From Methylobacterium brachythecii (GTDB lineage: Bacteria > Pseudomonadota > Alphaproteobacteria > Rhizobiales > Beijerinckiaceae), in assembly GCF_014196345.1 (NCBI RefSeq), contig NZ_JACIDN010000008.1, positions 62,001 through 126,000 on the forward strand: 64,000 bases of DNA, given 5' to 3'. This document shows positions 53,172 to 61,804 of this stretch, in pieces. The notes beneath the pieces were generated by a model. That model saw only the letters and a program-made list of their open reading frames with translations, did not search any database and was not told where the DNA came from. Positions within the stretch are counted from its first letter, which is position 1. Each line of letters begins with the position of its first letter. The translations under genes and the position numbers were made by a program.

Positions 53172-53384
53172 TCATCGCAGCAACTGCGCAGCCTCGGTCG
53201 CACCGCGCTTGGTGATGCGCCACTTGATCGGGCCGGGCTGCTCCTGGTCCTCTCGATCGACGAGGCCCTGCATCCAGAGCTGAAGCATGGCGAGATGCTC
53301 GTCCTGCGGCTCTTGCCCCGTGAAGATCACGGGGCTGCGCCGCAACGCCAACAACAGAAACCGCTGTTTCTCGCTCAGGTCCAT
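53172..53384 (-). CDS. 70-residue winged-helix-like hypothetical protein
   Basis: A short cytosolic protein (MDLSEKQRFLLLALRRSPVI onward) predicted to be mostly helical with a C-terminal hairpin (IKWRITKRGATEAAQLL). The pattern of a helix pair, LQLWMQGLVDRE and WRITKRG resembles small winged-helix proteins, but I cannot name a family. ATG 53384. It ends 12 bp from the strong palindrome that separates it from the convergent LysR gene and lies upstream of, and divergent from, the MFS gene. Confidence 0.6.
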   Translation of the reverse strand: MDLSEKQRFLLLALRRSPVIFTGQEPQDEHLAMLQLWMQGLVDREDQEQPGPIKWRITKRGATEAAQLLR

Positions 53385-53532
53385 ATCGCTAGGACGAGCG
53401 GGACCGGGCCGGATTTAGAGCCGAGAGCGATCGTCGGATGATCGATTCCGGCGTCCGAACGGTTAGCGCCCGGCATCAATCATCCGCGACCGGCGCGCCG
53501 CCAGGTGCAGCTCGCGGCCAGACGGAAGCTCG

Positions 53533-54771
53533 ATGTCGCCGACCAGCCATCTCGCCCTGATCAACCTGTTCATCGGAGACATCCAGGGCGGCCTCGGACC
53601 GTTTCTCGGAACCTGGCTCGCCGAGACGGCGCATTGGAGCCCGACTCGCATCGGGTTGGTGACCACGCTGTCGGGCATCGGCGTGTTGCTGCTCAGCGGG
53701 CCGTTCGGTGCCCTGGTGGACCAGTTCGGCCGGCCGCGTCTGCTGATTGCGGCATCCTGCGCCGCGATCCTCGGAGGCACGTTGCTGCTGCTGCCAGCCC
53801 AGGGATTCTGGCTGGTGCTCGCGGCGCAGTCGCTGGCGGCGGCGGGAGGCACGTTGCTGCTCCTCGCCGTGAACGCACTGACGCTGGGGCTCGTCGGCAA
53901 GAAGGCCTATCCCCTCCAACAGGGGCGCAACCAAGCTTTCAACCATGTCGGCATCCTCGCAGCGGCGGGGATCATCGCCATCGGCACGCCCTATTGGGGC
54001 GCGGCGATCTCGCTCTGGGTGCTCGGCGCCATGGCCGCGGCAGCGATCATCGCGACGGCGACGATGCCGGGCGGCGCCTGGGAATCGCGACGGGCGGTCG
54101 GCTGGGAGGATCACGAAGGCGAGGACAAGCCCCGGCGCTCCTCAACGGCGGAGGCGCTCCGCAATCGCCGGCTGCTGATCCTGGCCGTGGCCCTGGCGCT
54201 GTTCCAGCTCGGCAATGGCGGCATGCTGAGCCTGCTCGGCCAGAAGCTGGTCTCGGTCTCGCCCTACGGCACCGGCTGGACAGCGACCTACGTGATGGTG
54301 GCGCAACTGGTCATGGTGCCGGTGGCCTACCTCGCCGGGACCTTTGCCGACCGGAAGGGGCGGCGATGGATCCTCATCATCGCCTGTCTCGCGCTGCCTC
54401 TGCGTGCCGTCCTCTGCGCCTTCATCGACGATCCCCTGTGGCTGATCGCGGCCGAAGTGCTCGACGGCATCGCATCCGGGATCGTCGGCGTGGCAGTGCC
54501 GGTGGTGGTCGCTGACCTGACATGGAAATCCGGCCGCACGCAGACGGCGCTCGGCACCCTCAACGCGATCCAGGGCGCCGGAGGGGCGCTGTCGGCCTGG
54601 TATGGCGGCCTCGTGCAGGGCTGGCTCGGCTGGCCGGGAGCGTTCCTGGCGCTCGGCCTCGCGGGCGTCGCCTCGGCCGTGATGGTGATCTGGCTCAATG
54701 CGACGGCGGAAGAGAACCCGCGGCGCAAGCGAAAGAGAGCGGCGGCCGAGGGTCGAGCGCAGGAGGGGTGA
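53533..54771 (+). CDS. Major facilitator superfamily transporter
   Basis: The 412-residue inner-membrane protein has 12 spans with the MFS layout: a first helix ALINLFIGDIQGGLGPFLGTWL, a motif-A-like loop FGALVDQFGRPRLLIA between spans 2 and 3, a cytosolic linker (about 180-215, rich in Arg, Glu, Asp) and a second-half loop AGTFADRKGRRWILIIAC. The C-terminal tail is strongly basic (NPRRKRKRAAAEGRAQEG). Substrate unknown; it could export a drug or metabolite. The start at 53533 matches the first helix. No regulator is coupled to it. Confidence 0.9.
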   Translation: MSPTSHLALINLFIGDIQGGLGPFLGTWLAETAHWSPTRIGLVTTLSGIGVLLLSGPFGALVDQFGRPRLLIAASCAAILGGTLLLLPAQGFWLVLAAQSLAAAGGTLLLLAVNALTLGLVGKKAYPLQQGRNQAFNHVGILAAAGIIAIGTPYWGAAISLWVLGAMAAAAIIATATMPGGAWESRRAVGWEDHEGEDKPRRSSTAEALRNRRLLILAVALALFQLGNGGMLSLLGQKLVSVSPYGTGWTATYVMVAQLVMVPVAYLAGTFADRKGRRWILIIACLALPLRAVLCAFIDDPLWLIAAEVLDGIASGIVGVAVPVVVADLTWKSGRTQTALGTLNAIQGAGGALSAWYGGLVQGWLGWPGAFLALGLAGVASAVMVIWLNATAEENPRRKRKRAAAEGRAQEG

Positions 54772-54916
54772 CGATCAGGGCTGGGCGTGACGGATGAGAG
54801 AAACTCTCCGCGAAAATCCACTCCGAACAGTACGTAGATCGTGAATTCGACTTGGACCACGATACTCTGTTTGGTAGGCCCACACCGAAGTCGTTTTTTA
54901 TTCGAGGAATCCAATC

Positions 54917-55294
54917 ATGATGAAGGCGATCACGGCAATTTGCGTCGCTTTGATTGCGGCCGTGGCCTTCGTCGGGACCTCGGACGAAGCAAAGGCCGGT
55001 TGCAGGAAGTGTGGGCCGGTCTCTCCCGTGTATCACTACAAGACCGTCAACAAGGTCTCGAACCGGACGCAGTATCGGGACGTCAACCGCACGCATTACG
55101 ATCACAAGACGCGCTACATTTACAACGTCACGCGTGTGCGCCCGATCGTGCAGATCCATACCGTGACGCGCGTTCACCATCACACTGTGCCGGTGATCCA
55201 CAACGTGAACGTCTCCAGCGTGCAACGCCTGCCGGCTCAGTACTACCGCACCAATAGCGTGCAGAATTACTATCACGGTTGCGGCTGCCGCTGA
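54917..55294 (+). CDS. Secreted Tyr/His/Val/Asn-rich protein with paired Cys motifs
   Basis: The 125-residue protein has a signal peptide (1-27, cut near DEAKA-G). The mature form starts with a CRKCGP motif and ends with GCGCR; between them are near-regular short strands of the type NRTQYRDVNRTHYDHKTRYI and VTRVRPIVQIHTVTRVHHHTV, rich in Tyr, His, Asn and Val. This looks like a beta-rich, possibly metal-binding or aggregating surface protein closed by disulfides. No family recognised. GAGGA upstream supports the ATG at 54917. It is monocistronic. Confidence 0.65.
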   Translation: MMKAITAICVALIAAVAFVGTSDEAKAGCRKCGPVSPVYHYKTVNKVSNRTQYRDVNRTHYDHKTRYIYNVTRVRPIVQIHTVTRVHHHTVPVIHNVNVSSVQRLPAQYYRTNSVQNYYHGCGCR

Positions 55295-55392
55295 GGCCAG
55301 CTCGAGCTGATCGTCGTCTGTCCGGGCGCATACCCTCCCTCCGCTCACGGAACGATGGGGACACGCGCCGACGGGCCGATCGAGCGGCGCCG

Positions 55393-56208
55393 TCAGTCGC
55401 GGCTGGTGGTTCTCGGGACGGCGGACAGACAAGCCTTCGGGCAGACCGGCGCACGCCCGAGCAGGCGCTCGAGCGCAGCTTGCGGTTTCTTCGCGCAGAG
55501 CCGGGTGAGGAAGCCCTTGTCCTCCGTGCCGATATCCGGAATGCGGCAGGACGAGGCCATGGTCCGCTCCGCCTGACCCCATAGGGTCAAAATGGCGGCG
55601 GCGGTGTCGGGACGTGTCAGCCCGTCCCACGCTGCCGGATCGTTCTCCGCCGCCTCGATGTAGAGCGCGACGAAGCTCATCAGCGCCGCGAGGCCGTCGC
55701 GGTGCGAGAGCTGGACGTCCGGGTCGCGGCGTCTATCGAGCGCGATCGCAGCGTCGAGGTCGTGCGTGTAGGCGTTGAGCTCGTCGAGCAGATAGCGAAA
55801 ATCCGTCGCCGAACTCGCGCTATCCTTGCGCAGATAGGTGTCGACGAAAAGACTCGGCTGGAACTGCCGTGCGATCCGGGCGGGCGCGAACAGAGCGCTG
55901 CTCTCGCGCGGGCGCTTCACCGCCCCACCCCCGATCAGCGGATAGGCATCGGTGTCGCCGGTGATCATGTGCACGGACTCGTGCACGGCCGTCGCCAGCG
56001 CATACTGCGCGTCACTGCAATCGAGCCACGCCCGGAAGAAGGCCTTGTCCTTGACCTGCCGAAAGATCGCGTAGCCGTTCGACGAACCAGCCTTCAGCAC
56101 CTCGACGGCCTGGGCCGTGCAATCGCCGGCCGCCACGGGACCGGCGCAGAGCAGCGGCATCGCGAGAAAGGCTGTTCCGCCGAGAAGCGCACGAACGGTC
56201 TTCAGCAT
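55393..56208 (-). CDS. Secreted putative zinc-dependent protein with HExxH motif
   Basis: The 271-residue exported protein has a signal peptide (1-28, cut near AAG-DC) and one zinc-hydrolase-like motif, AVHESVHM, with H76, E77 and H80. About 70 residues later comes LLDELNAYTHDLDAA, whose Glu lies in a helix and could be the third ligand as in gluzincins. Four Cys pairs suggest periplasmic disulfides. I do not recognise the family and no activity is proven; a metallopeptidase or metal-storage role is possible. ATG 56208. It faces a gene-free stretch and is monocistronic. Confidence 0.65.
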   Translation of the reverse strand: MLKTVRALLGGTAFLAMPLLCAGPVAAGDCTAQAVEVLKAGSSNGYAIFRQVKDKAFFRAWLDCSDAQYALATAVHESVHMITGDTDAYPLIGGGAVKRPRESSALFAPARIARQFQPSLFVDTYLRKDSASSATDFRYLLDELNAYTHDLDAAIALDRRRDPDVQLSHRDGLAALMSFVALYIEAAENDPAAWDGLTRPDTAAAILTLWGQAERTMASSCRIPDIGTEDKGFLTRLCAKKPQAALERLLGRAPVCPKACLSAVPRTTSRD

Positions 56209-56357
56209 CGGCCCGCATCCCGAGAGATGCGGATCTTGTCGTGCCTATGGTTAAAGAACCGTCCCGACGCGGCACCGTCGCGGCAGCACACGTCCCGGTC
56301 GCGAGTGGCCCGGATGCCCGAAACGCGGCTGCCGGTTCCCCGAGACCTCGGGGAGGA

Positions 56358-56543
56358 TCAGGCGATCTGCGTCGTCATGTCGACGACCTTCGCCTCGCCA
56401 GCCTGCTTCACCAGCGCGATGGCGTGCTCGCAATCCTCGCGACGGACATAGCCCTCGCCGGAATCGGCGATCACGTTGCCGTTCTGAACCCGCAGTCGCC
56501 AGCGCCACTCGCCGCCGGCATCCCGATACAGTTCGAAGCGCAT
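56358..56543 (-). CDS. DUF1508 (YegP-like) protein
   Basis: The 61-residue protein folds as a single YegP-type unit: MRFELYRDAGGEWRWRLRVQ followed by NGNVIADSGEGYVRREDCEHAI. The FEL/WRWRL and ADSGEGY segments are diagnostic of DUF1508. The usual YegP protein has two such units; this one has one. Function unknown. ATG 56543. It lies downstream of rhlE on the same strand but beyond that gene's terminator, so it has its own promoter. Confidence 0.85.
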   Translation of the reverse strand: MRFELYRDAGGEWRWRLRVQNGNVIADSGEGYVRREDCEHAIALVKQAGEAKVVDMTTQIA

Positions 56544-56575
56544 GAGCCGTCTCTCCCGGCCGATAAGGCCTGAGC

Positions 56576-56627
56576 AAAAACATGGGGCCGCCGAGCCCGA
56601 GCGGCAACGCTCGGACCCGACGGCCCC
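56576..56627 (-). terminator. Rho-independent terminator of rhlE
   Basis: On the minus strand a long stem (about 19 bp, 56584-56627, with a few G-U pairs) and a short loop is followed by ATG and then five T (complement of 56576-56580). It starts 22 bp past the helicase stop and separates it from the DUF1508 gene. Confidence 0.85.
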
Positions 56628-56648
56628 TGATTGATTTGTCAGACCGGA

Positions 56649-58217
56649 TCAGGAGCGCGGGGAGCGGTCCAGCCAGCCGATGTTGCGGCCTTCGCCTCCA
56701 CCACCGCCACCGGCGGGACGCGGGTTACGGCCCTGCGCCGGACGGGCATCGCCCCGGCGATCGTTGCGGCTGTCGGTGCGCTGGCCCTGGTGACCGGCGG
56801 GACGGCCGGAGCGCTGGTCCTGACGTTCGCCGGGACGCGCAGGACGCTGATCCTGACGCTCGCCCTGGCGTCCATCCGGACGCGGACCGCGGGCCTGCTG
56901 GCCACCGGCATCGGGGCGAGCCTGGCGACCGGGCTCCTGGCGCTGGCCGGGACGGCCGTTGCGGCCGCCGGGAGCACCACCGCCGGGACGGCCCTGGCGC
57001 TGGCCGGGACGACCCTGCGGCTGGCGGGGCGGACGGCGTGCCTCTTCGGCCGCCGTCTCGCTGGCTTCCTGACGCGACGGAGCGGTGAAGCCCTCTGGGA
57101 AGGCGCCGACCGTAATCTTCTGGCGGGTGGTGCGCTCGATGTCGCGCAGGTAGGCCTTCTCCTCGTCGTTGCAGAACGAGACGGCGAGGCCGGCCTTGCC
57201 GGCGCGGGCCGTGCGGCCGATGCGGTGGACGTAGCTCTCCGGCACGTTCGGCAGGTCGTAATTCACGACATGGCTGACCGCCTCGACGTCGATGCCGCGG
57301 GCGGCGATGTCGGTGGCGACGAGAACGCGGCACGAGCCGGCCTTGAAGGCGGCGAGCGCCCGCTCGCGCTGCGGCTGCGACTTGTTGCCGTGGATGGCCG
57401 AGGCGTTGACGCTGGCCTTCTCCAGCCCGCGCACGACACGGTCGGCGCCGTGCTTGGTGCGGGTGAAGACGAGCACGCGCTCGTAATCCGGGTCACGCAG
57501 GATGTGGTTGAGCAGCGCCTGCTTCGCACCGGTATGGACGAAGATCACCTGCTGATCGACGCGCTCCGCCGTCGTCGCCACCGGAGTGACGGCGACCTGG
57601 ATCGGATCGCGCAGATACTGCTCGGCGAGGCCGGCGATATTCTTCGGCATGGTGGCCGAGAAGAATAGGCTTTGGCGCTCCTTGGGCAGCATCTTCACGA
57701 TGCGCTTGAGGGCGTGGATGAAGCCGAGGTCGAGCATCTGGTCGGCCTCGTCGAGGACGAGGATCTCGACGCCTTCGAGCGTCAGCGAACGCCGCTCGAT
57801 CAGGTCGATCAGGCGGCCCGGCGTGGCGACGAGGATGTCGACGCCGTTGGCGAGCGCTCGCTCCTGGCGGCTGATGGTGACGCCGCCGAACACGACGGTG
57901 CTGGTCAGCGGCAGGTGCCGGCCATACTCGGCGAAGTTCTCGGCGATCTGGTTGGCGAGCTCGCGGGTCGGCGAGAGCACCAGCACGCGGCAGCCCTTGC
58001 GCACGGCACGGGTGCGCTTCAGCGAGAGGCGGTGCAGGATCGGCAGCGCGAAGGCCGCAGTCTTGCCGGTGCCGGTCTGCGCGATGCCGCAGATGTCGCG
58101 GCCAGCCATGGCGGGCGCGATGGTCTGCGCCTGAATCGGCGTCGGCGTGGTGTAGCCGACCTCTTCCAGCGCCTTCAGAACGGGCTGGGACAGGCCGAAA
58201 TCGATGAATTGGGTCAA
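56649..58217 (-). CDS. rhlE: DEAD-box RNA helicase, RhlE subfamily, with basic disordered tail
   Basis: The 522-residue ATP-dependent RNA helicase helps ribosome assembly and RNA turnover, typically in the cold. The core has FIDFGLSQPVLKALEEVGYTTPTPIQAQ (Q motif, 4-31), Walker A AQTGTGKTA (46-54), VLDEADQMLDLGF (DEAD), SAT in FFSATMPKNI and HRIGRTARAGKAG (motif VI). Residues about 375-522 are a low-complexity tail of R, G, P and Q repeats (RPGQRQGRPGG, RQDQRPARPGERQDQR) that likely binds RNA. The best start is a TTG at 58217, which yields the family N terminus; upstream ATGs would add unrelated sequence. A long 5' untranslated region follows from this choice. Confidence 0.92.
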   Translation of the reverse strand: MTQFIDFGLSQPVLKALEEVGYTTPTPIQAQTIAPAMAGRDICGIAQTGTGKTAAFALPILHRLSLKRTRAVRKGCRVLVLSPTRELANQIAENFAEYGRHLPLTSTVVFGGVTISRQERALANGVDILVATPGRLIDLIERRSLTLEGVEILVLDEADQMLDLGFIHALKRIVKMLPKERQSLFFSATMPKNIAGLAEQYLRDPIQVAVTPVATTAERVDQQVIFVHTGAKQALLNHILRDPDYERVLVFTRTKHGADRVVRGLEKASVNASAIHGNKSQPQRERALAAFKAGSCRVLVATDIAARGIDVEAVSHVVNYDLPNVPESYVHRIGRTARAGKAGLAVSFCNDEEKAYLRDIERTTRQKITVGAFPEGFTAPSRQEASETAAEEARRPPRQPQGRPGQRQGRPGGGAPGGRNGRPGQRQEPGRQARPDAGGQQARGPRPDGRQGERQDQRPARPGERQDQRSGRPAGHQGQRTDSRNDRRGDARPAQGRNPRPAGGGGGGEGRNIGWLDRSPRS

Positions 58218-58706
58218 GGGTGGTCTTTCGGGCAGCAGGACCGCATCTCGGCAGCCGTCATCGGCGCGAGGGTTCGTTCGGTCCGTTGTCGGGGACAGCC
58301 CGCGTGATGGGGCAGTCAGGTGCATGCACGTTATGAAGAGAGGGGCCGGAACGCGTCCGACGCGATGCGCGGACATGGACCGTCACGCAGCCCTCTCAAG
58401 CGGACCCCATTCGGCCGCTGACGCTGCGCTTGCGATATGCGCATGTTGCAACGCAAAGTCAATGGAACTCATGCGGTACTCGCGAGGCGACCTGTCGAAG
58501 CGGCACAGCGACTGCAACGGCGTGGTTGCAGGAGCCCTGATGCAAAGTTCATGTCCGGAAACGGCACGGTCGCGACCGATCGGCCTCCGCATGGCAGTCG
58601 CCGCGTTTCGAAGCGGGATTGATCACGAGCCCGTGCTACACGGTCGGGTGACGAACCTACGCGGCGGATCTCCACCGCACCGGCACGTCGCCGCCCGAGG
58701 ACGCGG
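58218..58706. other. 489-bp divergent region upstream of rhlE and the second flippase gene
   Basis: This gene-free stretch lies between the divergent helicase and flippase starts. If rhlE starts at the TTG, it has a long 5' leader, as is common for cold-induced helicases. I see no strong hairpin, CspA-like cold box or recognised operator. Confidence 0.4.
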
Positions 58707-60128
58707 ATGATCGCGCGCCATACCCTGACCTATGTCGGCTCGCGGGCCGTCGCGGCGGCGCTCAACATGGCCTCGCTGGCCGCTTTCACGCGGCTGGCGC
58801 CCGTCGACATCTTTGGCACCTATCTCCTAATCCTGTCCTGGTCGATCGTGCTCTACGGCGCGACCTGCCAATGGCCGAAATTCGCTTTCTTCGCGCTGTA
58901 CGACGAGGCGCGCGGGCCGACCCAGATCGCCACGCTGGTGCGGATGCTCGCGATCCTGCTCGTGCTGACGGCACTGGCGATGGGCATGGCCGCCGTGCTC
59001 GGCTTCATCGACCCTCGTTTTGCCGCCGCCATCGTCGCGGCCACGGTCGGCATCACACTCTTCGAGGGCATGAACGAGATCGCGCGCACACGGCTCGCCG
59101 CAGAGGCCGTCGCGATGTCGGTGGTATCCCGCGGCGTGCTGGTCCTGGCGCTTGGCAGCGCGGCCCTCGCCTATACCGGCGACGCCCTCGACCTCGTCCT
59201 GGCTTTCGGGCTCGCCAACGCGCTGGCAGCCATACCGGCGGCCCTGTCGGTCTGGCCCCAGATCCGCGGGGGACGGGGCAGCCTGACCGAGGCGCGACGG
59301 CTGCTCGCCTATGGCTGGCCGCTGGTGATCTCCTTCGGCATCGCCGCGCTGGCGCAGACGATCGACCGGCTCATCATCGGCAAGACGATTGGCACCGAGG
59401 ATCTCGGCGCCTACGGCGCGATCGGCGACTTCCTGCGCCAGAGCTTCGTCGTTTTCGGCGAGAGCATCGCCCTGTCGATGATCTCCATCGCCAAGCGGGA
59501 CGCCCGCGGCGGCGGCATGGAGGCTGCCAATCCGGTCCTGCGCGATGCGGCGCGCGCGCTCACGCTGATCGGCGCCTTCGGTGCGGTGTTCTTCCTGACC
59601 TTCGACGACGTTGTGGTGTCGATCCTGCTCGGCCCGAGCTACCGCGCCTCGGCGATGGCGGTGGCGCCCTACCTGATCGTGGCGAGCATCTGCATGATGT
59701 TCCGCGCCTATTATTTCGGGCAGGTGATCTACTTCAACGGATCGAGCACGCTGGACGCGGTCGCCTCCGGGGCGCTTCTCGCCACGACCGGCGGACTGTC
59801 GCTGCTGCTGATCCCGCATTACGGGGTGAAGGGCGCCGCCATCGCGCTCGCTGCCGGGCAGGCGGTGGCCTGCCTCGTCTACATCGTCGCGGGGAAAGGG
59901 CGGATCCAGATGCCGGTGCCGGTCCTCGACATCGTCACGATCGTCGCCTGCGCGCTTCTGGCCTATGCCGCGACTGCGGCGCTCGATCTCGTCGCGGGCG
60001 GCCGCACGCCGGTCCTGCTCGTGCTCAAGGCCGCCATGATCGGCGTAGCCGCCGCTGGCGCGGCCTGGCACTTCAACATCATCGGCCTCGCGGAGATCCT
60101 CACGCGCCGGGCGCGGCGCCCCGCCTGA
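58707..60128 (+). CDS. Second polysaccharide flippase (Wzx/MVF type)
   Basis: The 473-residue membrane protein has about 12-14 spans (first one ARHTLTYVGSRAVAAALNMASLAAFTRL) and belongs to the Wzx/polysaccharide_synt group, like the protein at 23015. It has the usual charged cytosolic helix-loop segments and the GKTIGTEDLGAYGAIGDFLRQSFVV stretch seen in this family. The ATG at 58707 has GAGG upstream. Its stop overlaps the start of the FemAB-like gene by one base (TGATG), so the two form a coupled pair, presumably serving the same surface glycan. Confidence 0.88.
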   Translation: MIARHTLTYVGSRAVAAALNMASLAAFTRLAPVDIFGTYLLILSWSIVLYGATCQWPKFAFFALYDEARGPTQIATLVRMLAILLVLTALAMGMAAVLGFIDPRFAAAIVAATVGITLFEGMNEIARTRLAAEAVAMSVVSRGVLVLALGSAALAYTGDALDLVLAFGLANALAAIPAALSVWPQIRGGRGSLTEARRLLAYGWPLVISFGIAALAQTIDRLIIGKTIGTEDLGAYGAIGDFLRQSFVVFGESIALSMISIAKRDARGGGMEAANPVLRDAARALTLIGAFGAVFFLTFDDVVVSILLGPSYRASAMAVAPYLIVASICMMFRAYYFGQVIYFNGSSTLDAVASGALLATTGGLSLLLIPHYGVKGAAIALAAGQAVACLVYIVAGKGRIQMPVPVLDIVTIVACALLAYAATAALDLVAGGRTPVLLVLKAAMIGVAAAGAAWHFNIIGLAEILTRRARRPA

Positions 60129-61288
60129 TGGCGCACGCGGCGCGAACCGCCGAGGGCCTCGTCGTCGCAGCGCTTCCGCTCGACGCGGCGTCGCCCCTTC
60201 TGCCGGCCTGGCGCGAGCTCGCCCGCGATCCGCTGGTCGAGAACCTGTTCTTCGAAGCGGAGTTCGCCCTGGCGGCGGCGGATGCCTTCGGCGGCGGCAT
60301 CCGGCTCCTGACCGTCAGCGACCAGCCGCCGGAAGCGCCGGGCGCCCGCCTCCTCGCGCTCTGGCCCTGCCGTGTCGTCCGCCGGTGGGGCGTGCCGATC
60401 CCCGCTCTAATGGGCTGGACGCACGGCTTCTCGATCTTCGGGCCGCCGCTCCTCGCGCGGGACGAGGCCGCTCCGGCGCTGCGAGCCCTGTTCGACGCGC
60501 CGGGCCATCTCGGTCTGCCACGCCGCTTGCTGATGCCGTACCTGCCGCTCGACGGCCCGTTTGCGACGCTGCTCAACGACACCTTGGCCCGGACCGGAAG
60601 CCGCCGCGCCGACTTCTGGGCGCACGAGCGCGGCTTCCTCGACCCGGCCGCGGGACGGGGTGGGACGCGGGACGCCTATCTCGGCGCCCAGCTCTCGGAG
60701 CGCAAGGCGCGCCAGCTCGGCCGCCTCTTCCGGCGAATCTCGGCAGAGGCGCAGGCTGAGCACGAGATCATCCGCGACCCCAACGGGCTGGCGGAGGCGC
60801 TCGACGACTACGTCGCCCTCGAATCCGCCGGCTGGAAGGGACGGGCCGGCACTGCGGTCGCGAAACGGCCGCGCGAGGCGGCCTTTCTCGCCGGCCTCGT
60901 CCGATCCTACGGCGCCGGCGGCCGCATGCGCATCGACCGGCTGCGCCGCGGTGGCCGCAGCCTCGCGGTCTCGCTCTCGCTGGAGACGGGCTCGACCTTC
61001 TGGTTCCTCAAGATCGCCCACGACGAGACCGAGGCGAAGAACTCGCCGGGCGCGCTGCTCGTCGAGCGCGTGACCCGCTCGCTGCTCGCGGATCCGCGCA
61101 TCATCGAGGCCGATTCCTGCGCGCCCCCGAATTTCTCGCTGATCGAGACCTTCTGGGGCGAGCGCCGGCGGCTGGCCCATGGCCTGATCGAGGCCAGCGG
61201 CGGAGACCCGCTGTTTCGGCCGGCCGTCGCGCTGGAGGGTTTGCGGGCTCAGGCTGTCCGGGTGCGGACCTCCAGGTCCAAGCCGTGA
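60128..61288 (+). CDS. FemAB/BioF2-like GNAT acyltransferase
   Basis: The 386-residue protein shares the PF13480-type fold with the protein at 30330. It has LVENLFFEAEFALAAADAFGGG near residue 40, a middle domain (LSERKARQLGRLFRRISAEA, ALDDYVALESAGWKGRAGTAV near 220-240) and a C-terminal acyl-binding part (LRRGGRSLAVSLSLETGSTFWFLKIAHDETEAKNSPGALL). The GWKGR element is characteristic of CelD/BcsL-type acetyltransferases. It lacks membrane segments and is translationally coupled to the second flippase. It may acylate the repeat unit before or during flipping. Confidence 0.83.
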   Translation: MAHAARTAEGLVVAALPLDAASPLLPAWRELARDPLVENLFFEAEFALAAADAFGGGIRLLTVSDQPPEAPGARLLALWPCRVVRRWGVPIPALMGWTHGFSIFGPPLLARDEAAPALRALFDAPGHLGLPRRLLMPYLPLDGPFATLLNDTLARTGSRRADFWAHERGFLDPAAGRGGTRDAYLGAQLSERKARQLGRLFRRISAEAQAEHEIIRDPNGLAEALDDYVALESAGWKGRAGTAVAKRPREAAFLAGLVRSYGAGGRMRIDRLRRGGRSLAVSLSLETGSTFWFLKIAHDETEAKNSPGALLVERVTRSLLADPRIIEADSCAPPNFSLIETFWGERRRLAHGLIEASGGDPLFRPAVALEGLRAQAVRVRTSRSKP

Positions 61289-61312
61289 TCGCCGCTTCGG
61301 CGCGAGAAGCGG

Positions 61313-61561
61313 TCAGCCCCCGGGTTCGTCGAACCGGCTCCAGCGGAAGACCTCGCGGCCGGCGCCATCGATGACGCGCACGGCCTCGGGGCGCTGCTCG
61401 CTGCGCTGAGGCGCGCGGGCTCGGGCGAACAGCCGTAGGGCGCGCTCGGTGGCACCGTCGAGACTGCTCGTGCGCATGCTGACGCGCTGCTGGACGGGTG
61501 CCGCAGCGGCGCCGTCGTCGAGCCCCAGGAGCTCGATGTGGAAGGTTTCGCGGACGGTCAA
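61313..61561 (-). CDS. Small protein of unknown function (82 residues)
   Basis: From a TTG at 61561 the frame reads MTVRETFHIELLGLDDGAAA, then a Gln/Arg-rich middle (RVSMRTSSLDGATERALRLFAR) and VIDGAGREVFRWSRFDEPGG. The amphipathic beginning and the end VIDGAGREVFRW, typical of a closing beta hairpin, look like a real small protein of the DUF1488/DUF2188 size class, but I cannot place it. No good ribosome site is visible. It is convergent with the FemAB-like gene and divergent from sseA. Confidence 0.42.
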   Translation of the reverse strand: MTVRETFHIELLGLDDGAAAAPVQQRVSMRTSSLDGATERALRLFARARAPQRSEQRPEAVRVIDGAGREVFRWSRFDEPGG

Positions 61562-61804
61562 AGGCCGGGCGGCTCCGGATCGGGGTGGGATCGGATCACC
61601 ACATAGGACGTCGAGGCGGCCGGCGGCAGGGCCGATCGCGCCGGCATCCACGGCCCGTATCCGATCACCGGCATGTGAAGTGAATGGTGGCACGCGGGGG
61701 CCGGAACGCGATATGGGGCTCGACAGCCTGCGTCCAAGCGCGGCGTGCATGCCCATCCCGGATGTGGTTGATTGCGCTGGACAAGGAGCCGAACGAGAGC
61801 AACC

